64,000 nt of DNA. Origin: Sclerotinia nivalis (lineage: Eukaryota; Ascomycota; Leotiomycetes; Helotiales; Sclerotiniaceae). Positions 1 through 11,436 of this stretch are shown in pieces (position 1 is the stretch's first letter; each line of letters opens with the position of its first letter). The position numbers and the translations under genes are program-made. The stretch lies in assembly GCA_029531795.1 (NCBI GenBank), contig JAPEIS010000005.1:1672001-1736000 (forward strand), written 5' to 3'. The notes under the pieces are model-generated. The model saw only the letters and a list, made by a program, of their open reading frames with translations. It was not told the origin of the DNA and ran no database searches.

Positions 1-8
1 ATGATTGA

Positions 9-281
9 GGAACTCCAGAAGTATTTTCTTTTACACTTGAAAAGCTGGTCCTATCTCCACGATCAGACATTGGTGGTGTGATGGAATGTTTGCGGGATAT
101 CAAGTTTGGTGCTGATTTCATCATTGGCCTTGTTGGCAGTGGTACATTCGAGTTTGCCACAGCCATATCGGACATTTATGCTGCACGAGACCTTGGAGGT
201 GAGGGAAATCTTTGCAGGAAATATAGTAAATATGAATCCAGGTGGTTGGGATTGAGCCAACGAGAGACGAATAGACGGTGA
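9..281 (+). CDS. Unrecognised ORF fragment, possibly the 3' end of a gene
   Basis: The frame is open from about position 9 to a stop at 279-281, giving roughly 90 residues. The middle part (motifs IGGVMECLRDIKFGADF and GLVGSGTFEFATAISDIY) reads like a folded protein. The last 30 or so residues look like intron or UTR read-through. A stop lies just upstream at 6-8, so any real gene would need a splice acceptor in the first bases and the rest of the gene outside the window. I recognise no family. It could equally be a relic or chance. Confidence 0.25.
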   Translation, partial: GTPEVFSFTLEKLVLSPRSDIGGVMECLRDIKFGADFIIGLVGSGTFEFATAISDIYAARDLGGEGNLCRKYSKYESRWLGLSQRETNRR

Positions 282-795
282 ATAAGAGACAAGCCCAGCA
301 AGCGCTATAATGTTTGTGATAATTGAAAAGTAAAAGTATGTGGTTGCACTGGCACTTTACAGAGGGTTGGTTGATCAAAGGGAAAAAAATCTGAGATGAA
401 GAAAATCTCTTAGTCACGAAATTCTCAATTTCGTAAGAGAAAATCCCAAACCACAACTTTAATATGCGGGGAAAGGGAGGGGTCCCTTTATGGCACACGT
501 CGAATAATTAGAATTAATTAGATGAAAGGGATTGTTCAATGATAATAGAAATTTAAAGAAAATGCTGCCTTGACTTTTTTGAGTGTGTTTTGTATTGTTG
601 TGTTGTATTGGTTGTTGTTGCATATGTGCGTTAAAAGAGTCCCACGTTGTTGTTGAGTGGTTGAAATTTATGCTTTGGCAAGGCAAAGGTGGAGGGATGA
701 TCCGTACGGTAGTTATTACTAGGGAGGTACGGAGTACTGTAGGGAATGGCTTTAGAAAGAAGCGTAGAAGAGTGGAAGGAGTATGGTGAATAATC

Positions 796-861
796 TAATG
801 AATATCTAATGAATATCTAATGAATATCTAATGAATATCTAATGAATATCTAATGAATATC
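796..861 (+). repeat. 11-bp tandem repeat, six perfect copies
   Basis: The unit TAATGAATATC is repeated six times head to tail (starts 796, 807, 818, 829, 840, 851) without a mismatch. A partial TAATC precedes the first copy and an AATC-like tail follows the last. No coding frame spans it. It is a minisatellite-like array that should vary between strains. Confidence 0.95.
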
Positions 862-977
862 AATCAAATAGTTCCAAGTGCCCAATGTTGGGCGCGTAAA
901 CAAATGAATCATTCTCACCCAAATAGTGTAGTGTAGTTTTGGTAGTTTTGGAACTGAACCCCTTATGATATGGGTAG

Positions 978-1008
978 TAGTAGGTAAGTAATATTTACTT
1001 ACCTACTA
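978..1008. repeat. Perfect 14-bp inverted repeat with 3-nt spacer
   Basis: Left arm TAGTAGGTAAGTAA (978-991), spacer TAT, right arm TTACTTACCTACTA (995-1008). The arms are exact reverse complements and the flanking pair does not match. It lies in DNA with no gene. Three direct GGTAAGT units at 1041-1061 share the GGTAAGT core of the left arm. Confidence 0.9.
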
Positions 1009-2678
1009 AGAAAACAAGTGAATAATAACTGAAATAATTAGGTAAGTGGTAAGTGGTAAGTTGCCTTCTATTATCTCAGGTGATTCCAAAACCCCATGAA
1101 TCGCTTGAGTAATGCAAACAGAAGAACCAAAAGAGGCTGATAACATCACCAGTATAGTAAGGTATAGGTTATGAGGGACCCTTTGGAGGGGAATGAGAGA
1201 AAGTGTGTTCTGAGCTATGATAATCCTTGCTTGATATCCATTGTTCGTAAGTCGCAAGGTTTATGGCATAATCCTTGAAATCTCCAATGTAACACGCTAA
1301 GAATGATATTTCTTTGTCAAAGAATATGTATAACCAACGGCTGGTTTGTTGAGAGTGAAAATGAATAGGACGCGTGATGTACTTATTTTCCCCATAATCT
1401 GGTTAATCAAGCAGAAGAAGTTAAAGGGAGGACCCGGTCGACATCAAATCAATTTGGCAGCGGAGAAGCAGAGATCATGAGGCTTGGCAAGGATGCAGCT
1501 ATTACGTCTTCAGAATCAATTTTCTTCTGTGGGGATATATGGCGACAGCCAGAAAGGATTCTTATGAAGTAATAGAATGATGGTATTTGATGAGAAGTAC
1601 ACGAGATGTATGAACAAGGAAGGCAACACCTTGATGGTCGAACATTCTGGAGGACTACATCCAGCATAACGTACTTTCGATGAGTTTTTGCGTGAGAAGT
1701 GCATTAAATGATCGAATTGCCATTATTGTTCCGATTCTTTGGATCGCTTAAAAACGCCCAGACTCGGTTACATGAGGATAATTCCGACAAATCAAAAATT
1801 CATGATTTGAGGTTAGGAAAAACACTCTGTATACATTCTGCTGCATCCACTGCATCCATTGCATCCATACCTGGGGTCCAGAATCCAATATTACTTCATC
1901 TCCATGCGGCTGTTATTTAGATTCTATCGATTACCCACAGCTATGGCTACAACTACAACACCGATATTATCAACAAAATGACCTTGGAGAAAATCACCCC
2001 AGCTTCTCGACCACATTGCACACACCACACTATATCTAAAGAAAGGGTCCGAACTTAGAGGTTCCACACCCCAAATACTACGCCATATACGGAGTAAAAA
2101 GCAATCGGTGAAGATCCCATTGGCGCACATCAACCAAAGTTACTTAAAAAAGTCGGGTGGTACAAGCACAGGGGGAAAAGTACGGGGTAAATCACTTGCC
2201 ATGTACAGATAATCCTTACTAATTTACCCCCTAATGCACTCCACATTGTATCTTGGTCCGAACTTTTCATGTTTCAATATAATTTTGTCCATCACGTGGA
2301 CCAATCAATATTCTTTTCGCTAAACTACCTAGTCCGGTAATGAAATACAGTCGCTGTCAGGCAGCGCTTGCCCATTGCACATTCATTCGCGTCCATCCCG
2401 AAGACCCCGACATTTGGAGTCTCACAAATTGGTACAATCATCACATTTCCATTTGAAAGAGAATCCACCATCATTGCATCTACCGAAATGCTTCCATCAT
2501 ATACATTATAAACAAACGCCGTTTCTATGTGGCAGCACCCCAAAAGGTTCAATGCCCAAATATCCATACTCCAATGGGCCTGTATGCACCATAAAGCTAC
2601 AAGGATTGATCCACCTAGGTATCAAAATCGTACCAAAAAAAAAACTCCATTGTCCTGCTGTAGTCTCGCTGGCTATCC

Positions 2679-4908
2679 TTATCGTCCGTTATTGAATCGC
2701 TTGTTCTTCGTTTTCTCTTTACAATCATCACAGTACCATTTTGCTATACCGTGTTAGTTACTTGTTCCTATGGGGTACGAGATGGGGGTGAACATACCAT
2801 TACCCTTGGGCGCGATTCTTAAGCCCACGCATTCGAGATGGAACCACTCCTTCTCACAAGTGCCATTATCGCAGGCTACCATCTCACCGTAACTAACCCC
2901 ATTGCAGTAACAGTAGGTAGGCTCATCTGCATCTATTTCAACATCGTCATCATCGCCTTGCGCACTGCTTGTCGTATCATCGAGTTCCAAGTTTTGCTGG
3001 GCGATTAGTTGAGCGGCTGCACCTGCACCTTTCTTGTGGCTCCTCTTGGCTGTAGATGCGGGGTCTGGAATGCTGCGCGATGATCTTGAGCGAACTGGCT
3101 CAACGAAAGAAGGCATTGCTGGCGTGGATGGTTTGCTTGCTCTGCCACTCTTTGTAGTCGTTATCGTTGTTGATTGAATGCCCTGCATAGCATCTCCGTT
3201 TGATTCCACAGTCTCTTCTCGCTTCATGCTCTCTCTGCTGTTCCCAACGATTATGCCGCCTAGTACATCGGGGTTTTGTGGTTGAGCATCCTCAAGGAGA
3301 TGTTCTCCCTTGCCATTTGTGCCAGTCTCTTTCATTGTTGCCTTGACCTCTAGAACGGTTTTCCCTGTCACACTCGCAGCAGCTGCCAAATCAGGTGTGC
3401 CAGGTGTATTTCCGTTTGGCTTGTTCGAAGCTGAAGATGGAGGTCGCCGTGCTGCATCTGCAACTGATTGTACTGAATTCTGTCTAGCCCTTGCTGAAGC
3501 CGGCCTTCCGCCATTTACAGGAGCTGGGGATGCCCGCACCGGCGGTTTTATATCGGGAAATGTACTTCGAACGGGAGAGGATGCTAATGATGGCGACATT
3601 GCAGCGTTTACGGTGCTATTTCTAATTGATCGTGAATTAGCGAAAATAATTGTTGCCTAGATCAGGGGCAGCCACATACCTTTTTCTTGCTTGTCCGTTA
3701 GGAGCAGCTCTTGCTCTTGCGGGTTTCTTGGTTCCATCCGGTGCTGGGGTTGACCTAGGGCTCCCCGCCTTGCCCTTCGACGCGGTTCCATTAGTACCAA
3801 AAACTCCATTCAGAACACGCTCCGTTGATGGGCCAGCAGTTGTAGTTTTCTCGACCTTTCGCCTTTTCGGAGGATTTCCATTTGTACCATTTCCATTGAT
3901 TATTCCAAGTCCAACGCCCGTTGGGGTCTCGGTAGTAGCAGCTTTTCGAGCTTTGCTATTTCCATGAGGTCTTTTATTTGAATCTGCCTTTCTCCCTTCT
4001 TGACTATCGTCGAAATCTGAGTCTGCATGTTGATTCTTGGCTCCTTTCCTTGCAAGCAATGCTTGCTTCCTCGCATCACTCCTCGCAGCGTGTTCATCTG
4101 CTACCTGTTGTGCCGCTGCACTAGGATTATTTGCGGGAGGGGCGTCCCTTCTGGAGTTACCACCAGAATTTGTTTTAGATGTTCGATTCTCAGGATATGC
4201 CCAATGTGTAGTACTGCCGTATCGTGCCTCTTCGCTCACTTCGTTTTCAATGTGCGGGAAACATTGATCGAGACGTGCGAGTTGTTTATTTAATGCTTCG
4301 CCAGCGGTTGAGATAACATGGTTTTTCTCATCGAGAGATACCAGCATATTTTGCATATAGCTAGCACATGCTTGGAATTGTCGTCTTCTAGGCATGTTAG
4401 GAGTATGATAGATAGCATACGCTGGATTGACGGGAGCGAACGATTCCCCTTGCATCTCCATCAGCATGCCCGCAGGTCCACCATTGCCATTTGCTAACGA
4501 ACCGTTTGTGCTAGACAAATGATGATGTCCATTCGTAGATGCAGATCTTGAATTGGAAGAATAATTGAGTGTTGTCGGTGGTGGGGTGTTGAGCGCAATG
4601 TCGACGAGTCTTGCGAGCTCCTCTTCTGGCCCGAAGACTTTCGCATCGACTTCCTTGAGTAATGTAAAGTGTCGCACGAGTTCTTTTGGCAACGCAGATA
4701 TAGCATCTGCGAACTGGGTTATCGCAGGAAATATTTCGACGGTCTGATCCACATTCGGTATTCCATCACCGCCGCCAATCGAACCTCTTGGTCCAAAAGG
4801 TCGAGAGCCAGAAATTGAGGATCTAGGTGGGTTATTCCGTGTCTGTCGTAAAGGCTGAGCTCTGCGGCTCGAAGAGGGGTCCGTAGGAGGTGCTTTTGTA
4901 GTTTTCAT
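2679..4908 (-). CDS. ING-family PHD-finger chromatin protein (Pho23-like)
   Basis: Three exons, 4908-3680, 3621-2798 and 2743-2679, encode about 705 residues. Both introns are short (58 and 54 bp). The N-terminal third holds an ING-type helical region ([37 protein letters not shown] and, later, [17 protein letters not shown]). The middle is low complexity, rich in Ser, Ala, Asn and Lys. The C-terminus is a C4HC3 PHD finger: CYC, CDNGTC, EWFHLEC and, only after splicing of the last intron, KWYCDDC, then a basic tail. ING PHD fingers bind methylated H3K4 and sit in histone acetyltransferase or deacetylase complexes; the LTLL-E-DAK block favours the Rpd3L subunit Pho23 over Yng1/Yng2. An in-frame ATG lies upstream at 4977, but the one at 4908 (MKTTKAPP) looks better. 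The protein is about twice yeast Pho23 because of the linkers. Confidence 0.85.
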
Positions 4909-5522
4909 CGTGAGCGTCGACTTAATTTTTGAAAAGTAGGAGAGGGAATCGAGGAGAAAGCTGTGCGACACGCGCAAATTGGATTCAAAGAGTTTCTGGA
5001 TGTAATTTTTGACTTTTGAAGCCCATTGAAAATTGGCATTAGATTCGAGAAAGTCGTTTCAGCATTTGAGATTGTTAAGATGTATGCCAGCTTTGTAGAG
5101 TTGCAGAAGATCTGGGTGGGTGATCACTCCGGTCTGCTAGGGTAAAATGCGCGGTGGGCAGAATTATTTCACCGCCTAGATTGAGCTAATTACGGTGGCC
5201 TGCAGGCTTTCAAGCTTAAACTGCCGAGCTCAAGTGAATCATTTTTGTGATATTGATATCATTGTATTGTCAATAGCAGATGCAATGAATAGGTATTCTT
5301 TCTACTCGCTCCTACCTACAACTCACGCTACTTTTGATGAGAGGATTTAATCTAGTAAACCTCTAGATACATCTTCCTGCCTTTGCAAAAATATATTAAA
5401 CCCTTCATTACCAGCCTTCAAAATTTCTATTATCAATAGATTATCCGTTGAACAAAGATCACTTCAAAAACTCCCGAATCCCTTTTATCGGTCTTTTCCC
5501 GCACCAAAATTTCCCTGGATAT
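4909..5522. other. Intergenic: upstream of the ING gene, downstream of the cis-prenyltransferase
   Basis: About 600 bp between two minus-strand genes. It should contain the ING promoter and 5' UTR at its left end and the cis-prenyltransferase 3' UTR at its right end. I see no ORF or RNA gene in it. Confidence 0.5.
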
Positions 5523-6687
5523 CTAACGACTTCTAATATTTGATGCTTTTGTTCCATTGCCCTGCGCCTTTTCTTCCACATGCTTCTGTTTCCATTGCCA
5601 TTCTACCAGGACTGGTAGAAACTGCCACAAATCAAATTCGGGCCATAAACAATCCAAGAAAACTATCTCCGTATCCTCATGGCATTGCCATAACATAAAG
5701 TCGCTTAGTCTGTTCACTCCGCTCGTTCGAATTAAGAGGTCCAAAGGAGGATCTCCAGCAGTGAATAGATTCTCTGCAAGCGTGTCTACAGATATCAGTT
5801 CGGGGTCGGGGAACACTCCAGCTTCGGGGCTACTTGTTGGCGACGATTCAGGATTCAGGGTTGTGGAGGATGACACGGATTCGTCTGGTTCTGATCTATT
5901 CGAGGGGGTAGGGGAGCTTTCTCTTATAGTTGGATTTGATACTGAATTGACGTTCCGTGACTTGAGCTTTTGTGTAATTCGAGTCTGCGAGAATGGTCGC
6001 TGTTGTGTATATGTTGGTTTTGAGTAATTTTCCACAGTAGTCTTGATTGCGGTTGTGATTTCATCTCGAGATGTGTATGGAAAGCAGATGTTAAGTGCGC
6101 AACTAAGACAGTGTTAGAATCCCTGACCCGGTAGCAGCAATATAACCCAACTTACTCTCCATTGTTCTTTGTCATCTCCACAGCTCTATCAATAGCTTCC
6201 AAAACATCGTCTTTGACCAAATTCCTCTGACCAAGAACTCGAACGCTGGCTCCATACCTATCCAGAAGATCCCCATGTTGCGCCAATTGTACCAGCTTGA
6301 CCTTTGCCATTTCCATGAGAGCATCCACCTCGTATTTCGACCGTTTAAAATTCTCAATACTGAATGCGTAAACCGTAACGACTTTCACTCCAGATTTATA
6401 GCAAACTTCCAGTATCTACAAACCACATTAGCAAAGAACATCAGCCATGTTGCAGGAAGCCAAACCCTGGCTAAAGCTTCGAATCCCAGATTATGTCCCT
6501 CCACTGTCTCGATTTTATGACTCCGCGCAAATCGCCTGTTCCCATCCATCACAAATGCCACATGTTGAGGAATAGGACCTTGTCGCAATGCGCCAATGAG
6601 TAACTCTCTCAGCTTATCGATACCCCATTCAATGGGCGGCGAGGCTAGCATCCATTTTCGGAGCTGCGAGACGTGCCTCGAAGACAT
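5523..6687 (-). CDS. RER2: cis-Prenyltransferase (dehydrodolichyl diphosphate synthase, Rer2/Srt1 type)
   Basis: Three exons, 6687-6466, 6415-6156 and 6102-5523, encode about 353 residues. The enzyme adds isopentenyl units in cis to farnesyl diphosphate, making the polyprenyl chain of dolichol for ER glycosylation. Conserved blocks appear in order: [13 protein letters not shown] with the catalytic Asp near the N-terminus, [20 protein letters not shown] across intron 1, [34 protein letters not shown] across intron 2, and C-terminal [20 protein letters not shown] Ser/Pro-rich insert of about 80 residues separates the last two blocks. It is divergent from a P450 relic. The family is certain; Rer2 versus Srt1 cannot be settled here. 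Confidence 0.93.
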
Positions 6688-7630
6688 GCTTGCTGGATGA
6701 AGGGATGCAGCACAGCAGCAGGAACTTAAGGTTGTGTGACAAGGGATTGATGCAGGTTCCGAGTACGGTTTTTGGAGTATGAATTAAGTAAATAACTGCC
6801 TTTCGTTTGACAATTCCTGTCTGTTATTTGAATTGGTTTTGTTGAAATAAGTTAATTAAATATTAAAACGCTGACGTATCCTCGGATCGGTACAGTGATT
6901 GACAAGTTCTGCTAACGCTCGAGCCAATGAATAGAACTACTAGGTACTACTCCGTACTAGGTACTGCGTACTTGTACGGTCCAATACTCACAAAAGATAA
7001 AAGTCTGTGTCTCCATAAATAATCTTCATCTCATTTTTGGTATCCAGGTCTATATAACGAAGGTTTCCAGGCGTAAAATGTCATTCTATACTCCATACTC
7101 CATACTCCATACTCCAATTCGAATTTAATACTTAGGCGTGCGTTTTATTTATCAGAGGAACAACTTGGAATATCAGCAGTATCAGATTTGTTCACTTCTA
7201 TCGGAACTTGGAAAATCAATATGTAAGATTTTACCTTTTCGACGTCTTTCTGTGTGCAATAACAACGCGAGAACGGCGCAGCACGGCAATGATAGCCATC
7301 TACGGAAGCTATTTACACTACAAGTGAATCGTAAGTGCTCACCATGCCTCATCGTGTCATTGAAATCAAGGCGAAATGGATGTACTGTGCTTGTTAAAAT
7401 ATACGGGTGAATCACCTCTACGCATAGTTTGACTCGGAGGCTTGGGATTGGTCGAGTAATCATTGCTTAGCTTCGTCAGCTTGTTGTTTGTAACAGTTAG
7501 GTCTTCTCCGCCTGCATATCTTATATCTTCTTGGACTTTTCCACGAGATACTGTGCAAAAATCCCATTTGTTTACGGAACGTTATCCTCCTGATACTTTC
7601 GAAAATACTTCATACAAATCTGTATTCAGA
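6688..7630. promoter_or_regulatory. Divergent intergenic region between the cis-prenyltransferase and the P450 relic
   Basis: About 940 bp separate two divergent starts. The stretch contains a copy of the 9-mer TACTCCGTA (6948-6956) next to several GTAC repeats, and three tandem CATACTC units near 7090-7110. ORFs here are short and show no family features. An in-frame ATG at 7463 precedes the P450 start, but the extra residues do not resemble a P450 N-terminus. Confidence 0.45.
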
Positions 7631-9253
7631 ATGTTTGATATTACTTTGATCATTCTCACCGGAGCTTTATCCGTACTGTTATATGTCATTGTGACTAGTC
7701 GAGCCAAGTCATCGAATCATCAACATGGCTATGAGCATCCCATCACTTACCGTCACATTGATCCATTCTTTGGACTTGACCTAAAGCTGCAAGAAATCAG
7801 AGAGTCTTTGAGAAATCAAGGGCTTCCCTTTTTGTCCAATCTTCACAAAAAGTACGGTAAAACAATTTTAGTGAATAACTTGGGTACTTCGGACATACGA
7901 ACCATTGACTCGGAAGACCTCCAGACTGCTTGGTCTACCAACAATTCCGACTGGGGTTACGAACCTTTTAGGCTTCCCGTCATGGGACCTTTCTGTGGAC
8001 GTGGGTTCATGACCACGGATAATGAGTCGTGGCAGAAAGCTAGAGTTCTTCTTCGCCCCACGTTTAGCAAAGCGAATATCTCAGATCTAAAACCTTTCAT
8101 AATCTCGACGAACGAATTCTTCAAAGGCATTCCGGAGGATGGCAACACAGCAGTGGATCTACAACCTCCCCTAGCAAGCCTTGTAAGTGTCAATGTTGAA
8201 GACTCGTGCTGAAAATGGGACAATCTGACTTTTGTTTTAGTTCGTAGGTGCCTCCATGAAGTTTATATTGGGGATTACTCCAAAGCCCAGTACCAATGAA
8301 GGACCCAATGAAGTGGCTGCTTTTCTAAAAGCTTTCTAAAAATCATTCATTGGCATGGGTCTGTCATTCATGCTAGGTCTATTGCAATTCCTCATTCTAA
8401 AGTTATTGAAGAACGACGCGTATAAAGAAGTTCAAGCATATCTTGACTCACTCATTGACACGGAAATAAACGCCGAAGAGTCGGCTCTCAACGCCCAAGG
8501 ATCAAACTCAAGAAGTCTTCTTCGAGGCCTTGTCAAGGAAACAGATGATCGGATCGAGATTCGTGACAATGCTTTACAAGGGATGATGGCTGTTCAGGAC
8601 ACAACACCTGTTCTCCTCAGCAATACGTTGTTTCTTCTCTCGCGCAACCCAAAAGGTATATGATAGACTACGAGATGAAGTGCAGTCATTGGATTTAGAA
8701 TCATCGCCGCATTTGTGCGATAGGTTGCGCGACCTGAGTTTTCTCCACAATGTCATTAATGAATGTAAGAAACCATACCATGCTAAACTAACTACACCCA
8801 TACCCATACGTAAATAACTAATCGTACATAGCTCTTCGCCTCTTTCCAACCTCTCCAATTCTTACTCGCATCTCATTGAAAGATACTACTCTACCAAAAG
8901 GAGGCGGTAAAGATGGCAACTCTCCAATCTACATTCCCAAAGGCACGAAGCTATGGGCGAATTTTTACGGCTTACATCGTGCTGAATCCGTATTCGGTCC
9001 TGACATTGAATCCTTCAACCCCGATAGATGGGACTCTATCAAACCTAGCCCTTGGGAATTTATGCCCTTCGGAGGAGGACCACGCGCTTGCGTTGGTCAA
9101 CATAAGGCATTGGCAGAGGCATCGTATATGCTAGCAAAGTTTGCGCAACTTTATAAGAAAATAGAGTCTCGAGATGCAAGAGACTGGGCGGGTCAGCAGA
9201 GATTGACAGCAAGTTATGTGATTGGATGTAAGGTTGTTTGTGTACCAGCATGA
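7631..9253 (+). pseudogene. Cytochrome P450 pseudogene (CYP52-like)
   Basis: Conceptual exons are 7631-8182, 8241-8764 and 8832-9253. The N-terminus has a membrane anchor (MFDITLIILTGALSVLLYVI), followed by GRGFMTTDNESWQKARVLLR. The ExxR helix (ESLRLFP) is formed across intron 2, and the haem loop FGGGPRACVGQ lies near the C-terminus. Two lesions break it. An in-frame TAA at 8337-8339 follows FLKAF, and P450 sequence resumes immediately (KSFIGMG). One extra base near 8655 shifts the frame after LLSRNPK, and the protein continues one frame over as VYDRLRDEV. Both introns still have good splice sites, so the decay looks recent. An intact relative would oxidise alkane- or fatty-acid-like substrates at the ER; the substrate is unknown. 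A sequencing error could explain one lesion, less easily two. Confidence 0.85.
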
Positions 9254-9640
9254 TTTTGCCATATCCTACTTCGACCTCTTACGATATTTTCTTCAGTATC
9301 TAAGATTAAATTGAGATAGATCTTGCGGAAGCTTATTCAAACGTTGCGTGGTGGGCTAGAGCGCGGAGGGTTGGTGATCGGAATGTAGAACCCCAAAATA
9401 AATATCCTGCAGATATCTTCCCGCATATCTGAATGATACCTTACTAAGAATGAAAACCTTTATCAATCTATCGGAATTGTGGCGCGTAGCCCTAGGTGAT
9501 GTGACGCTGTAGAATTCACATATACATAGGTTGGTCTACAAAGTAAAATCTACAAACCCAGACTCTAACTTCAAGAGAAAGATCTCTTTATGGTTTCAAT
9601 AAACAAATACAATTATAAACAAATAACCCTTATTTAAACA
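9254..9640. other. Intergenic
   Basis: Contains the 3' flank of the P450 relic and the promoter of the small secreted-protein gene. An A-rich stretch precedes the ATG at 9641. No ORF of note. Confidence 0.5.
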
Positions 9641-10115
9641 ATGACTCGTACCAACCGACCTATCTTCTTCCTCGCTATCCTCATCTTCCTCATTATATTC
9701 TCCATACAAGTACAAGCACAAACACCAGCACAAACACCAGTATCAGCACCAGTATCAGCACCAGGACCCTCCGGCCGTCCAATTTCAAGTATTGGCACTA
9801 ACGGAACTTTGTAAGTTTTTCATCCTATTCCCCCTCTTTCTCCCATCCCCCTCTTCCACCCCTCCCACTTCCCCTTCCCCTTCTCACTCCTCCCCTTCCA
9901 AACCCAAGCTAACAACAACAAAAAGCCACAACAACACCAGCACCAGCACACGCAAACCAACAACCACAAGAACAAGCGCCACACTGACGGATTCAGGCGG
10001 TTTCGCTACAGGAACAAGTATTATTAATGCGGGGGATAATATTAATATAGGTATAGCGCCGCGTGTTGCGGTTGGAGGGTTTGTGGTGGTTTTGGGGTGG
10101 GTTTTGGTTGGTTAG
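9641..10115 (+). CDS. Small secreted, probably GPI-anchored, Ser/Thr-rich protein
   Basis: Two exons, 9641-9810 and 9926-10115, joined across a 115-bp pyrimidine-rich intron, encode about 119 residues. The N-terminus is a signal peptide: a short basic start, then the hydrophobic run IFFLAILIFLIIFSI and an AQA-type cleavage site. A Gln/Thr/Pro/Val repeat (QTPAQTPVSAPVSAP) follows, then a Thr/Ser-rich stretch. The C-terminus is hydrophobic (VAVGGFVVVLGWVLVG) after a small-residue region, as in GPI-attachment signals. Such proteins sit on the fungal plasma membrane or wall. No enzymatic domain is visible and the function is unknown. A signal at each end supports the exon join. Confidence 0.7.
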
Positions 10116-11436
10116 GGTTGGAGGGGGGAAGAGGGGGGAAGAGGGGAAGAGGGGGGAAGAGGGGGGAAGAGGGATGTGGGATGAGGTGGTGGTTTTGGGG
10201 TTTGGAAGTTTGGAAGTTTGGTAATTTTGGTAGTTCTGGGGAGTAGGATAGCTGGAAATGGAAGGTGTTGGGATGAAGGAAGTGGTGAAGTGGATTGCTC
10301 ATATGCTGGTGTTTATCATACAAATAGATGGATGGATTGAAAGAAATCAAGGGACAATTTAACGTGGGGTTCAGTAGGCAATTTGAGGCAAAGACTCGGA
10401 TTTAGGAGTTGAAGAATAGGAAAGAAGATGGAGATTTTGCTTTACTTTAGAGACATCAACATGCAATAACACCCAATAAAAAAAAACCCCCCTATCATTG
10501 GCAAGCAATTCCCCCCAAATTCCAGATAACAATGCCGTCCCCTTTTGCCATGCTCAACCGAATGTTCTAGCCTTGAGGTTCAACTTGGTGGTCACACCTG
10601 CCGCCATCGAATGGATATGTTGTTTAAGAATTCACTGCGGGATATAGAAAGGTGGCCACTATTCATATGCCCTCTGGCCTTGTGCTCCTAGACCCATCTT
10701 TCCGAGCTATGCATCAACATTTTCCCAACACCTATCGACAACAAGAATACCCTACATATGATGAAGCTTCACGGCGAGTAACATCAACGAACCTTAGTCA
10801 GCACTCAATTTCCATTTTTGGTTGCCGCAACAGAGTCGCAGATGCATATGACATAGATGACCCAATATGGATTCAAGACCCGGGCGACACAATCTGAGGA
10901 AGAGTATTCACACTGGAGTATTGAGTACTCCGATGCTTATAAATTCTACCTAACTGTGACCATCAATAATACATTTTCCAGCAGTTCGAATATCTCAAAC
11001 CCATCATATCTCCTTCTGATTTCTAATTTCTGAGACCAGTGAAAGAAATCGAGAGGTTCTTAGGCTCTAAACCAATAAGTTCATAAAACAAATTTTTCTT
11101 CCTGGCGCAGTGGAACATGAGGTCCTAAGCTTAAGAAGTACACTCTTTCAAGTAACGGCAAGCACATGTATTAGACGGAACAATGGAACATACACCGTTA
11201 ATTCCTTTTAACATGGGTAGAGAGTATTCCACTACCAGAATGCAAATTCGAACGCCACGATATGCAGTAATGCGCAACAATATCCCACGATAACATTAAT
11301 TCGCCCATTTATCGATGGCAGAGCAATTTGACAAGAAGTAACTGTGCATCAAAAACACTAAACATGCAAAAATAAATTGGCTCTAATAAATCTACTCTAA
11401 TCTCACATTAAGAATTAGATAAGCCCAAGGAGGAGC
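10116..11436. other. Intergenic with G-rich tract
   Basis: Directly after the GPI-protein stop lies a G-rich purine tract (10121-10173). Further on there is a short ORF (10652-10897) with no recognisable features, which I do not call as a gene. The right end is the 3' flank of the minus-strand gene at 11437. Confidence 0.5.
10121..10173 (+). repeat. Purine tract of GGGG/GGGGGG runs separated by AAGA
   Basis: Six G runs of three to six bases separated by AAGA lie within about 55 bp on the plus strand, six bases after the stop codon of the GPI-type protein. The spacing fits intramolecular G-quadruplex formation in the 3' UTR or in the non-template DNA strand. It may simply be a polypurine microsatellite. 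Confidence 0.75.

Larger units (their letters stand above)
282..2678. other. Intergenic, no convincing gene
   Basis: Short ORFs on both strands lack recognisable protein features and splice partners. The stretch holds an 11-bp tandem repeat (796-861), a perfect 14-bp inverted repeat (978-1008) followed by three GGTAAGT units (1041-1061), and two copies of the 9-mer TACGGAGTA (728-736 and 2088-2096). Its right end is the 3' flank of the ING gene. Confidence 0.6.

Noticed and set aside
121..498. 125-codon minus-strand ORF overlapping the left-edge fragment
   Set aside because: Composition and hydrophobicity look random and no domain or splice partner is visible.
8183..8400. Possible extra intron that would remove the P450 stop codon at 8337
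   Set aside because: No suitable GT-AG pair flanks the stop without deleting conserved P450 sequence that continues directly after it.
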